This document shows positions 26,501 through 31,700 of a stretch of DNA of 31,901 nt, in pieces (positions within the stretch are counted from its first letter, which is position 1; the number at the start of each line of letters is the position of its first letter). The notes under the pieces were generated by a model. The model saw only the letters and a list, made by a program, of their open reading frames with translations. It searched no databases and was not told the DNA's origin. Source of the stretch: CAYOBW01 sp964402115 (lineage in GTDB: Bacteria; Verrucomicrobiota; Kiritimatiellia; UBA8416; CAYOBW01); NCBI GenBank assembly GCA_964402115.1, contig CAYOBW010000052.1, forward strand, positions 1 to 31,901, read 5' to 3'. Made by a program: the position numbers and the translations under genes.

Positions 26501-26866
26501 CTGCTCGCGCAGGACGCTGACCACGGTCATGGCCGGGTTGCCCGTGAAACCGAGCGCGTCGGTCGTCCGCTCCAGGTAATCCTCCGAGCCGGAAGGCGTG
26601 CTGCTGAACCGCACCACCGGCAGGCCGTTGACGACGTTCGCCACGTTGGTGGGATAGCGCGCGGCGGCGGCCTGCGACACCGCGTAGCCGTTCCCGGACT
26701 GGTCGAGCCAGCTCGTGACGTAGCCGGAGGCGTTGACCTGCACGCCGGCATCCGCCTTCAGCCACAGCTTCAGTCCGCTCTTCACCGGCAGGTCGGCGCC
26801 CGGCACCGCCGTTGCGGCAGCCAGCAAGCCAGCCGCCATCAGGGCCACGCACATGCGTCGTTTCAT
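13775..26866 (-). CDS. giant secreted LamG/DUF2341/Fn3/InlB-repeat modular protein (4363 aa)
   Basis: Signal peptide at 1-24; GGGAGAGG lies upstream of the ATG. Modules in order (approximate residues): LamG-like A1 1-268; DUF2341 269-586 with LamG inserted at 337-563; LamG 600-822; DUF2341 826-935; LamG 940-1160; Fn3-like 1176-1270; A2 1272-1486; DUF2341 1489-1600; LamG 1607-1810; Fn3-like 1816-1916; A3 1916-2119; DUF2341 2121-2450 with LamG inserted at 2193-2425; LamG 2467-2662; Fn3-like 2669-2771; two InlB-type repeats 2772-2924; A4 2926-3152; DUF11 3154-3281; DUF2341 3283-3398; LamG 3399-3622; Fn3-like 3626-3730; two InlB-type repeats 3731-3883; A5 3884-4125; A6 4127-4355. DUF2341 copies show TNFPALV, DLRFxDxxG and VWVxxPEL. 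No membrane anchor, SLH or LPXTG motif is visible; the end is LFLVR. Adhesion or glycan binding is inferred from the folds. Probably translated from the same message as the upstream 1595-residue gene, 46 bp away. Confidence 0.93.
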   Translation of the reverse strand: MKRRMCVALMAAGLLAAATAVPGADLPVKSGLKLWLKADAGVQVNASGYVTSWLDQSGNGYAVSQAAAARYPTNVANVVNGLPVVRFSSTPSGSEDYLERTTDALGFTGNPAMTVVSVLREQGGSGIDRYLQVGAQLTAGQSIAFCSDTAVRYNNGSETFDNDAQVTAFSIGMWTKAAGGNYAEPRFIKNGVEATPTGNNNPTYTINLLNERTRVGAGLSATGALSDAFDGDVAELIVYNRVLSSNELNQVGWYLEQKYRLPYGSFMNPADFAHHMTLRFPGYARGETLTNFPALVVLGEHLDGFRYADFASRGANDLRFTDSTGQRLLYHEVDEWRGPQPLAAWNFDDSLADVSVAGAGRNGTAVGGGAVYSADTPSGSGKSLVFDNVNDYVAISNFTGVVGKAPRSLACWVKNVANNDSIMSWGTDTTGVKWVLRVQTSGAAPAVAGALRVEVNNGYTVGTTPLTDGRWHHVAAVLPEHKTNVVDVLLYVDGKLETVSTSLSRVLATGTREVRLGIDTGTTLWLGGLMDDAAIWDTPLTAADIAYLHGNGTPPDIGGGSRRSAVWVRLPELKRNTEIRAHWGNASLAAAPPMYATNGLTWSESFEGVWHMNANNPRESGPGQRHAVAAGIPATLGGAVGGALAADGNDWATATGYKGVTGTGNRTVSAWVKKPAGSAADADIITWGANSAGQKWAFRTQDDNLTSVPGGNLRVEVNGGVRTGNSDLRDGQWHHAAMVLANDGSPNANEVQFYVDGVNDGSDYALAQAVNTAASQDVMLGGETWSTRGWIGLLDDLRLSSVVRSAAWLWAEYMTVAANDAFIQYGTLAPADFPHKLKIAFAYTAGEALTNFPALVKFQENTNFRYADFASTNGWDLRFADATGTNALVYEVEEWNTQGVSTVWVRLPQLTNACTIWAYWGSSAHGQAAYTQSGATWLDRYRAVYHLHETSGTHRDATRLGRDLAVSGTYEQNARGTIAGADYGGGGANTSRLWPVNPAESFFHNPCTRRVVSAWVTVDSSTGPNILYEEGGTSGGLALAYRSTSRKIVLSLTSNQPGETELGSVSLFGAAYARPIHVVGVYDTALANNVALYINGVLEAQGNRSGSVAYHTDNPAIGGSDGGSPLDYNAGESETRWHGSVDEVRLSDRPISANWIRAEYDNVAHYDTFVIQSAALRADPATTVAAKTARANGELVWAVGGAAEVSLFWGRADGGASAGGWDATNALGSTPVGAVAEDLSGLTPDATYIYRLYATNAAGHIWSDPIVFHTLPDAPAIPDLALWVSAGAITGVTNGGVVSTWRDLSGHARDLYRFDGLPVLVTNAFNGRAVVRFDGSSTNAFHFARLANIRTVVMVLKESATATGARFLLGDDTTYAFHRGGAPDRFLWSATYTDPDILNGHTYINGAEVDGLATAMPTSLSIVAVRAAGDVQANTLVSDRYMVDRTWQGDIAEVLLFTRELNLGELNEIGRYLTERYGLTTAYDAPFDPSGFAHRLRLTFSGYTGATTLTNFPALVRLDTGIPGFAYNGFVSPTGADLRFADATGARALSFEIEQWDTNNSSYVWVRVPELTAATAIWAYWGSASAAASTPYDYGAGAWEAGFKGVWHLDQTNGVADLTDATDWRRHAVTNSGTLNARAKIAFGQDFDLAQYIRLPANTHVFSGAFSVSQWIRHDDLSGRQCYFSKDQDTDNFAFVLHKGTSNDLYLRVKNGGTQSNAGPHPTLLTAGAWVHIGATVSAGNEARLYLNGVAAGPWTLANRNDKGELRLGRSPDAYWGDFLGLADEARLSATTRSADWMRAEYQAMADPHAFAQYDRMVSADGATNVTSTTAELLGAVHWTGGLTTTVTAYYGTSDGGAAAGAWQATNAVGASAGDFMHPVSGLAGATTHYFRFCASNSAEQVWSDVQTFRTLVGGVGGVALWLDASEIAGQTHGQAVSRWNDLSGRGRHALQPVPEEQPTYATNALGSRPAVRFLTGATLELLAPAPAQGATVFIVHRQSAFQSAATAVLGGNLQTTQADQQWALTDAAGTIGIYPPIASTAFSINVLQLVSGYYRMWVNGVREDPSTATAAISPFDRVGNGFVGDVAEVIVFNRTLTPAEQNTIGLHLGQKYGVATAYEPPAVDPARFNYRTAITYGYNKGGTLTNFPALVQLSAARVPGFDPAQFDSAAGHDLRFTDESGTNALNFEIEKSVRDVPVVYYDFNGTVADSSAAGHGYDGAPQGDAGFTNDTPAGSGAALNLGGADGYVTVPAWKGVGGQRARTISAWIKLPPASPTNAAIVAWGENVAGQKWGFRVQDSNGTKGAIRIEENGNYEVGTTPVNDNAWHHVAVVLHDGGNGGVDPVLFVDGQMEGVSSSQASETINTDVNDGIVVTIGNDHNSNRFKGQIDELGIWEACLTPGQIAGLYNAGAPRSAAGGLTNGEVIAWVQVPAFTNNCRIWAYWGSTTAGNTPPFRGGNSSAWDGRFEGVYHMSSRDPQDATTLARNQSNSGELTYTDGSVHVCQSFPGSARTALQTAIDRQYAAFSVSVWVKAAVPVLSQWRSAFNCGSNANDFQLDSDGAGHYQYAGDGGSAFFGPNSTNWVNLVATADGATTRLYYDGRYVTSLALHNNDFDRFDIGSNRGRDQLFQGLIDEVRVMNVAAASNWVWASYMMIASNATFGPAGGLEGPAPVPRNLAPTLVTDTSAVFNGHLSVTGDVPTHVWLLWGANDGANAWGAWEHTNDLGGGRSSGPLAATNTPLARLTTHHYAFFASNNFGTAWAQPSTEFTTLDVYFTVTPSNALYGTIAPAIPENVNQGGNSAVYTFHPNAGFHLTNVLVDGVLIGVTNSYQFLNVQGPHGIRPLFGIDLYTVTVTQAAGGTIAPDPAAPVAYTNDSELFTIAADPGYYIVDVKTDGVSRGPVSSWRFPRVTGNRTLTARFAAYPDGAFPAASLAFWIAADRIEASHGAYVSRWDDLSGHTGALHQVALAAQPVYRTNTIHGLPAVRFEPTHTLTNAGLHAAWPMHDVTVFVVHQVHSLSQDNRVYSMRPEVNTNRFLAHLPFSGNAYFDCGDFNNGGRISAAFDGGTVANVWAMRTQAGAGQQLWRNGALKASDTTTRPMTPAGRYLEVGNSSLDGDLAELLIFGTALDFADLQRVGYYLQQKYGAGGAYINPQHVDVGVALSTDARLPRPGLDTFHYSVSVTNNGPTNASGVSVSVPLPAGVSYVSDDSGGAYDDGTGVWNVGGVGYQAAKTLSITASLDYGTGERTIACTATVATVSEPDWNVGNSSAAASFTAYHESLRPAQFLRRMKIAFPGYAQAETLTNFPALVKLSESLPGFAYEDFASPGAAGDLRFAAADGQTALAYEIENWATGGTSHVWVKVPELAAGTFIWACWGNPGDSAAPAYTTNGTAWEAGFLRVLHLQGGAAADSTARAGDGSVAGCVAAAGPVDGALAFDGDDDGVSLGAMSELAAPGTVTISAWFKRRSDNAVPGAHSCHNVLFSQGAVPDNDNLEFGTSGGDIELYLDTGSGVEDATRTAPAGIGNDTWHHVALRYAAAATAETAVFVDGVLATNWTEWAGPWESSAGSPFGFGLSRVEHTRSGDFDGLMDELRIELAARSSNWIRACRQNQGAETYGAFVGVAEPLGPPLVANRPPTGIARTQATLRGELTSTGGVETAAWLYWGTADGLDVRTAWSHTNAFGARAEGLLSTNITALAPDTAYFYRFFTSNTYGTGWATPSTSFETAAANEYAITALAGAHGNVAPSGTEFVLGGAASSLFVFHPDPGYRVLDVTVDGGSIGAPASHRFTNVSTDHVLEVSFDLARYDVTVAQAPGGTLAPATHPPIPHGSTSQVFTVSANPGYYLHAVLVDGQPVGQVFAYQFTNVTNAHALTAEFRAVPAEMPVTGGLVLWLAAGTLNATNGQPLALWQDLSGLDHHVSQGTESFKPTFAANLVNGLEPAVKFSTVQYLRRLDALGLPGDPALTVMAVVRGPGSDGHRYLHLGALAQGDNRNIAFCTDAGVRYNGGNRLMNQRHTGAFSVGAWSRAAGAAYAAAQFWYNGQTGTERSKDITPPNLAGWADEETLIGVGRSGTGGWSDPLDGDLAELLVFNRELSADERRQLGRYLGVKYHIATGYGTGLLPAGVDDPLLWLSAEALYNITNNALVAAWPDLSGFGRDVVQATAGKQPAYVADAFNGLPALRFDGVDDYLQRSDALGLAANPALSVWAVIVGPNASEQRFLHVGDLDGADGRVLAFCTDAAVRYNNGSVDFVNDRVKGRFAVTLFTRNAGDSYGAAAFYKDGQRATRTGLTDGTLTGLQNEQTLVGGGNVRLTGGAPNRFFGGELAELIVYGRVLTPAERQSVGAYLTNKYRMHATLFLVR
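13778..15215 (-). repeat. tandem LamG-like modules A5 and A6 at the C-terminus
   Basis: Residues 3884-4125 and 4127-4355 are adjacent copies without an intervening domain. Matching blocks include DALGLPGDPALTV against DALGLAANPALSV, and IAFCTDAGVRYNGG against LAFCTDAAVRYNNG. They look like a tandem duplication within the gene. Confidence 0.75.
14490..15997 (-). repeat. composite module Fn3-like, InlB x2, LamG-like A (second copy)
   Basis: Residues 3626-4125. Fn3-like WLYWGTADG and YRFFTSNTYGTGWA, InlB-type GNVAPSGTEFV and GGTLAPATHPPI, then LVLWLAAGTLNATNG. The Fn3 and InlB parts align closely with the first copy. The LamG-like module is of the other subtype (YNGG rather than VNTNRF). Confidence 0.7.
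17410..18860 (-). repeat. composite module Fn3-like, InlB x2, LamG-like A (first copy)
   Basis: Residues 2669-3152. An Fn3-like domain (WLLWGANDG, YAFFASNNFGTAWA) is followed by two InlB-type repeats (GTIAPAIPENV, then GGTIAPDPAAPV) and a LamG-like module with LAFWIAADRI. The same order recurs at 14490-15997. Confidence 0.7.
19592..20290 (-). repeat. LamG domain inserted inside DUF2341 (copy 2)
   Basis: Residues 2193-2425, from VVYYDFNGTVADSS to DELGIWEACLTPGQIAGLYN, split DUF2341 between EIEK (to 2192) and AWVQVPAF (from 2427). It has the same subfamily marks as copy 1, including WHHVAVVL and a conserved tryptophan-glycine strand before it. Confidence 0.8.
25178..25858 (-). repeat. LamG domain inserted inside DUF2341 (copy 1)
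   Basis: Residues 337-563 of the giant protein form a complete LamG-like domain, from LAAWNFDDSLADVS to DDAAIWDTPLTAADIAYLHG. They sit between the DUF2341 strand ending in DEW (334-336) and the strand VWVRLPEL starting at 566. In uninterrupted DUF2341 copies only about 6 residues lie there. Confidence 0.8.
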
Positions 26867-26912
26867 CTCGCACCTCTCCCTGGTAAGCCCGCGGCCACGC
26901 GCGGGGCATGCT

Positions 26913-29900
26913 TCACCGTACGATCAGCAGCATCCCTTCCGGCTTCGTCACGAATGCCAGGAAACCGGGATCGGCAACGGTCCGGTACTCCGCCCAGACC
27001 CAGTTCGCCGAGGGGGCGCCGCGTCGGACGCGCACCTCGTCGATCAAGCCCCGGTACGGGTTGTCGTTGTTGCGGTTGGTGCCAACGTCCAGCCGACTGA
27101 ACACGTTCGGCGCGCCGGCCACCGCGTTGCCGGGAGCGCCGTTGTAGTACAGGCGCGTGACGCCGCCGTCGCACGCGGCGGCAAGGTGGACCCAGTTCGT
27201 GGCCACGTACGCGACGGGGCCGAACAGGGCGCTGCCCGCGTCCGAGTTCAGCCGGTAGCTGCGCGGCGTGCCGTTGTCCACGTCGATCTGGAAGTCGCTG
27301 CCGGTGTCGCCCGAGTTGAACACCGAACTCCACTGCGTCAGCGTCGCCGCGTCGGCCTTGGCCCAGGCCGAGACCAGGAAGGCCGGGAGCGTCAGGTTGC
27401 CGGTAATCAGGTGCTGGACCCGCGCCGCACCGTTGAACGCCTGCGCATCGGCCACGAGCCCCCACCCGGCCGCGCCCCCGGTGGCCGTGCCGTCGCGGCC
27501 CATGGCGCAGGCGTCGCGCGCGTGGCGCTCCCGCATGTGCCAGACCATTTCGTAGTCGGTCGACCAGGCGCCGGGGCCGCGCCGGAAACGCTCCTCGGCG
27601 GCCGCCTCCGCGCTGCCCCAGTACGCGAAGAAGCGGCCGTTCGGCGCCAGCCGCGGCAGCCGCACCCACACCGCCGCTTCCCCGTATTCGACGCCGCGGC
27701 GCAGGCCCGGCGGCCGCCTGCCGCTGTACAGCCGCGCGATCTGGGTTGAGGTCAGCGCCACGTCCCAGATGGCGAGGTCGTCGAGGTCGCCCGTGAGGTA
27801 GTTGCCCGCGTGGTCGCGCCCGACCCACATCGCCTGCGGCCGCGTGTCGATCGCCGCGGTCGCGTTGGTCGAGACGGCCTCCAGCCGCCCGTCCACGTAC
27901 AGCTCCACGTCCAGGGCGTTGTCGCCGCCCTCGGGGAAGACCGCCGCCACGTGGTGCCAGGCGCCGTCCGTCAACAGCGTGCGGCCGATCGTGTAGCCGC
28001 CGTTGACCTCGATCCGCAGCGCACCCTGCACGGCGCCGCCCGTGGTCTGCGTGTTCACCCGCAGGCCGTACTTCTGGCCGGCGACGTTCGGGCCCCACAT
28101 CAGGATCGTATCGTTGTTCTCGACCACCCGGATCCAGGCCGACACCGTGCGCGGCACGCGGCCCGTCACGCCCTGGAACGTGTTAAACAGGACATAATCC
28201 GAGGTGTCGTCGTTCAGGCTCAGGGAGAAGCCGGTTCCGGTCACGGTGTTGGTGGAGTAGCGCGCGGCGCCGCGCAGCTCGCCGTGGTACCCGCGGCCCA
28301 TGACCGAGGTGTCCAGCGCGTTGCTCTCGAAGGCGTACCACGCGATCGGCGGCACGATGCCCCACTGTTCGATCTCGAAGTCCAGCGGCGTCACGCCGTC
28401 GGCGTCGGCGAACCGCAGGTCGCGCCCCTGCCACGAGGCAAACGTTTCGAACGCGACGCCGGGAATGGCTTCGCCCAGGCGCACGAGCACCGGGAAGTTC
28501 GTCAGCGGTTCGGTTCGGTCGTAGCCGCGCACGACGATCGGCAGCCGGTGAGCGAACGCGGCGGGGTTCAGCGGTGCGCAGCCATACGCCGTGGCGAGCC
28601 CGTAGTGCGCCCCGAGGCGGCGGCCGACCGCGTCGGCTTCCGCCACGCTCAGCACGCGGTTGTAGACGAGGATCTCCGCCAGCTCGCCCGACAAGGGGTC
28701 GTTCATGCCACCCGTGTTGCTCGCGCCGCCGCCCACGACGGTGCGGTGGTCGGCCATGCTGAGCGTCCCGGCCGGCAGCGTGGCTGAGACCTCCCCGATC
28801 CGCCGGCCGCTGCGATGAAAGGTCACGCCGTTGTAGGGCGCCCCTGCCGCCCGCGTCCACATGCCGACGGCGTAGGCGCCGTTGAAGCTGGCGTCGAAGA
28901 GCCGGTTGCCGTTGTTGTACCGGACGCTGGCGTCCAGCGAGAAGGCTATCGTCTTCCCGTCGGCGCCTGCACGTTCGCCGAGATGCAGGGCGCGCATGAT
29001 GCCCGTGCCGGCGCCACGAGCGACGACGAACACCGTCAGGGCCGGGCTGCCGGTGAACCCGCAGGCGCCGTCCACGGCATTGAGCGGGGACGCGCCGTTG
29101 AACTGGAGCACCGGCCGGCCGTTGAGCGCGCCCGCGCGGTAGGTGGGCGGGGTGCGAAAGGCCACCAGTTCACGCCCCGGCCCGGACGCGTCCTCCCAGC
29201 GGCTCACGGCGGAGCCATCGGCGAGATTCGAGAACGTTTCGGCCGTCAGCCACAGGACCAGGCCGTTCGTGACCCCTTCGAACAGCGTGCGGAAGGCGCG
29301 GGTCTCGCCCGACCAGGCCGTGCCGTGCGCGTTGCGGCAGGCAAAGCGGTAGAAGTACGTCGCATCCGCCGCCAGGCCCGCCACGGCCGCCGACACCGGC
29401 CCCGGCGCGCGCGGGCCGAGGGCGCTGCTGACGGCCCACGCTCCCGTGCTGGCGCCCCCGTCCGTCGCCCCCCAGTAGACGGTCACCTCGGTGGCTTCCC
29501 CTTCATCCCAGAGCAGCGTCCCATTGAGCTGGGCGGCCTGCGCCGTCACGCCGCTGGCGCGCTCGCTCCGGATGGCCGTTTCCGCCGCCACAAAATCGTC
29601 ATAGCGCCCGACGTTGCGGCAGGCGGCCCAAACCCAGTCGGCCGACCGCGCCACCGACTCGATCCGCACCTCGTCCACGAGCCCCCGGAACGGGCTGCCC
29701 GCGCCGAACGAGCCCACGACCAGCGGCGCCGCCGTGTTGGGCGGAATGGCGACGTCCACGCCGGGCCCCTCGACGCCGTTGACGTAGGTACGCAGGCGCG
29801 CGCCATCGTACGCGGCCAGCACGTGATCCCACTGCCCGAAGCGCACCGCGCCGGGGTTGACGTAGGGCCAGGTCGTGGCGGGTGCCGCGCCGTAGCGAAA

Positions 29901-31700
29901 AGCCCAGTTGTTCCCCGCTCCTTCTTCCAGGTCGTACCCCCGCGTGCCCCCCGAAGTCTGGCGGTTCGAGAGAACCGTGCGGTTGCTGGTCGGGTCGGCG
30001 GACTTCACCCAGAGCGATACGGTGAACGGCACGGTGTTCAACGCCGCCGCGTAGTCGCGGCGGACATGCCGTTCCGTTTCGTCGAAGGCGTTAGCCTGGC
30101 CGACGATGCCGGCCGCCGCGGGGGGCGCATTCGATACGCCCGAGGAGTGCAGGCCGTTGGCCGTCGCGTCCCGCCGCTGGGCCGCGCCCCCTTCTTCCAG
30201 GTGCCACACCAGGGCATGCCCCGCGGACCACACCGCGCCGTCCGTGGCCGACGGCGGCGGCGCCGCGGCCAGGCTGGGATTGCCCCAGTGGGCCACGATC
30301 TCGCAGCGATTGGTCAACTCCAGAACGCGCACCCAGACGGCCGACACGCCGTTCGTGTTCCAGCTGTCGATCTCGTGGGCCAGCAGCCGGGTCCCGCCGG
30401 CATCGGTGAATCGCAAATCCCAGCCCTGCGGTGAAGCCATATCTTCGTAGCGAAACTGCCGCAGCCCCCTGTCCAGCTTGATCAGCACCGGGAAATCCGT
30501 CAGTGTCGCCGGCCGCGTGTAGCCCGCCAGCGTAAAGGTCATTCGATGGGCAAAGTCGCCGGGCTCGAGCGGCGCGTACCAGACCGTACAGGCGGCCGTG
30601 GCGGCGTTGTTGGTGGGCGCCGGATCGGCCGTGGCGCCCGCGACCGCCCCGCGCCACGCCACGGCGGCGCCCAGGGCCCCGGCGTCCAGCCGCACCGTAA
30701 GCGTCAGGCTGGTGCTGGCGGCGTAAGCGAGGTCGCCGATCGTCCACGTGCGCGTGTGCGTGTCATAAGCACCGCCGGCGTGCGACTGGTACGACACTTC
30801 GGGCGGCAGGGCATTTGACACCGTAACGCCCGCGGCCTGGGCGGGCCCGCGGTTGGTCACGGTCACGGTGAACGAGACGGTCTCGCCCAGGCTCGCCACA
30901 TGCGGGCGGACGGCGGCCGACAGCGCCACGTCGGCGGACGTCGGGTCGACCGCCGCCGTTGCGAGGCCGTACTTGCGCCCCAGGCTCCACAGGAGGGCGT
31001 TGCACTCGGGATACGACAGCACGCGCGGGTAGATGGCGAGCTCCGCGAGGTCGCCATTGACCGCGCCCAGCCGCACCACCTGGCCGGTGGGCGTGAAGAT
31101 GCCGGTGGTCGTGTCCTCGGCCTTGAGCGCACCGTTGCGCAGGATGCGCTGCCGGACCCCGGCCTGCGATGACAGCGTCCAGATGTTGAAGTTGGTGCCG
31201 CCATCCCACGGCGCCTGCACGCGCCCGCCCGCCGCGAAGTCGCCCACATCGAAGTACGCCAGGCCGGACCACGGAAGGTGAACCTGGAAACGGTTGACAT
31301 TCACGGCCGGCAGCGTGCTGAACATGAATCCCTGCTGTGTGGTGCTGTCGGCCTGGCATACGACGAAAAGCGTCGCGTTGCTCGTCGGCCAGCCGGCCTG
31401 CAGGGGTGCGGTCAACAGTTGCTGGGCCAGCGCGAAGCTGACGGCCGGCTGGCCATTGAGCGCGTTCGACACGTAGACGGGCTGCGTCGCGGGGTTCGTC
31501 GAGGCGGCGTTGTACCCGGTGGCGCGGTCAACCCAACTTGTCACGGCCGCGCCGTTGGTGAGACTTGCCAGCGTACCGGCATCGAACCACAGGTGGCACC
31601 CGCCTATGTCTGTGGGCTGGAGGTCCGCAACCGCACAAGCGATCCGGGTGAGGCATGCCGTCAAAACAAGGACTTGCAGAAGACGTCGTTTCCGCTGCAT
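26913..31700 (-). CDS. giant secreted LamG/DUF11/DUF2341/Fn3 modular protein (1595 aa)
   Basis: The ATG at 31700 begins a signal peptide (MQRKRRLLQVLVLTACLTRI, cleavage near residue 25), with a G-run upstream as a modest ribosome site. Modules (approximate residues): LamG-like A 34-252, with VNVNRFQVHLPWSG and GDLAELAIY; DUF11 254-371; DUF2341 376-490; LamG 500-700; Fn3-like 712-808; LamG-like A 811-1045, with FSLDASVRYNNGNRLF; DUF2341 1047-1364 with a LamG inserted at 1114-1341; LamG 1382-1580. It ends in GMLLIVR with no sorting or anchor domain that I recognise. The first 800 residues have the same module order as residues 2926-3730 of the 4363-residue neighbour, so the two are paralogues by block duplication. 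First gene after the promoter at 31801-31829. A role in surface adhesion or glycan binding is inference from the folds. Confidence 0.92.
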   Translation of the reverse strand: MQRKRRLLQVLVLTACLTRIACAVADLQPTDIGGCHLWFDAGTLASLTNGAAVTSWVDRATGYNAASTNPATQPVYVSNALNGQPAVSFALAQQLLTAPLQAGWPTSNATLFVVCQADSTTQQGFMFSTLPAVNVNRFQVHLPWSGLAYFDVGDFAAGGRVQAPWDGGTNFNIWTLSSQAGVRQRILRNGALKAEDTTTGIFTPTGQVVRLGAVNGDLAELAIYPRVLSYPECNALLWSLGRKYGLATAAVDPTSADVALSAAVRPHVASLGETVSFTVTVTNRGPAQAAGVTVSNALPPEVSYQSHAGGAYDTHTRTWTIGDLAYAASTSLTLTVRLDAGALGAAVAWRGAVAGATADPAPTNNAATAACTVWYAPLEPGDFAHRMTFTLAGYTRPATLTDFPVLIKLDRGLRQFRYEDMASPQGWDLRFTDAGGTRLLAHEIDSWNTNGVSAVWVRVLELTNRCEIVAHWGNPSLAAAPPPSATDGAVWSAGHALVWHLEEGGAAQRRDATANGLHSSGVSNAPPAAAGIVGQANAFDETERHVRRDYAAALNTVPFTVSLWVKSADPTSNRTVLSNRQTSGGTRGYDLEEGAGNNWAFRYGAAPATTWPYVNPGAVRFGQWDHVLAAYDGARLRTYVNGVEGPGVDVAIPPNTAAPLVVGSFGAGSPFRGLVDEVRIESVARSADWVWAACRNVGRYDDFVAAETAIRSERASGVTAQAAQLNGTLLWDEGEATEVTVYWGATDGGASTGAWAVSSALGPRAPGPVSAAVAGLAADATYFYRFACRNAHGTAWSGETRAFRTLFEGVTNGLVLWLTAETFSNLADGSAVSRWEDASGPGRELVAFRTPPTYRAGALNGRPVLQFNGASPLNAVDGACGFTGSPALTVFVVARGAGTGIMRALHLGERAGADGKTIAFSLDASVRYNNGNRLFDASFNGAYAVGMWTRAAGAPYNGVTFHRSGRRIGEVSATLPAGTLSMADHRTVVGGGASNTGGMNDPLSGELAEILVYNRVLSVAEADAVGRRLGAHYGLATAYGCAPLNPAAFAHRLPIVVRGYDRTEPLTNFPVLVRLGEAIPGVAFETFASWQGRDLRFADADGVTPLDFEIEQWGIVPPIAWYAFESNALDTSVMGRGYHGELRGAARYSTNTVTGTGFSLSLNDDTSDYVLFNTFQGVTGRVPRTVSAWIRVVENNDTILMWGPNVAGQKYGLRVNTQTTGGAVQGALRIEVNGGYTIGRTLLTDGAWHHVAAVFPEGGDNALDVELYVDGRLEAVSTNATAAIDTRPQAMWVGRDHAGNYLTGDLDDLAIWDVALTSTQIARLYSGRRPPGLRRGVEYGEAAVWVRLPRLAPNGRFFAYWGSAEAAAEERFRRGPGAWSTDYEMVWHMRERHARDACAMGRDGTATGGAAGWGLVADAQAFNGAARVQHLITGNLTLPAFLVSAWAKADAATLTQWSSVFNSGDTGSDFQIDVDNGTPRSYRLNSDAGSALFGPVAYVATNWVHLAAACDGGVTRLYYNGAPGNAVAGAPNVFSRLDVGTNRNNDNPYRGLIDEVRVRRGAPSANWVWAEYRTVADPGFLAFVTKPEGMLLIVR
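27678..28361 (-). repeat. LamG domain inserted inside DUF2341 (copy 3)
   Basis: Residues 1114-1341 of the 1595-residue protein, from IAWYAFESNALDTS to DDLAIWDVALTSTQIARLYS. They split DUF2341 between EIEQW (to 1113) and VWVRLPRL (from 1344), the same site as in the two copies in the larger protein. Confidence 0.8.
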
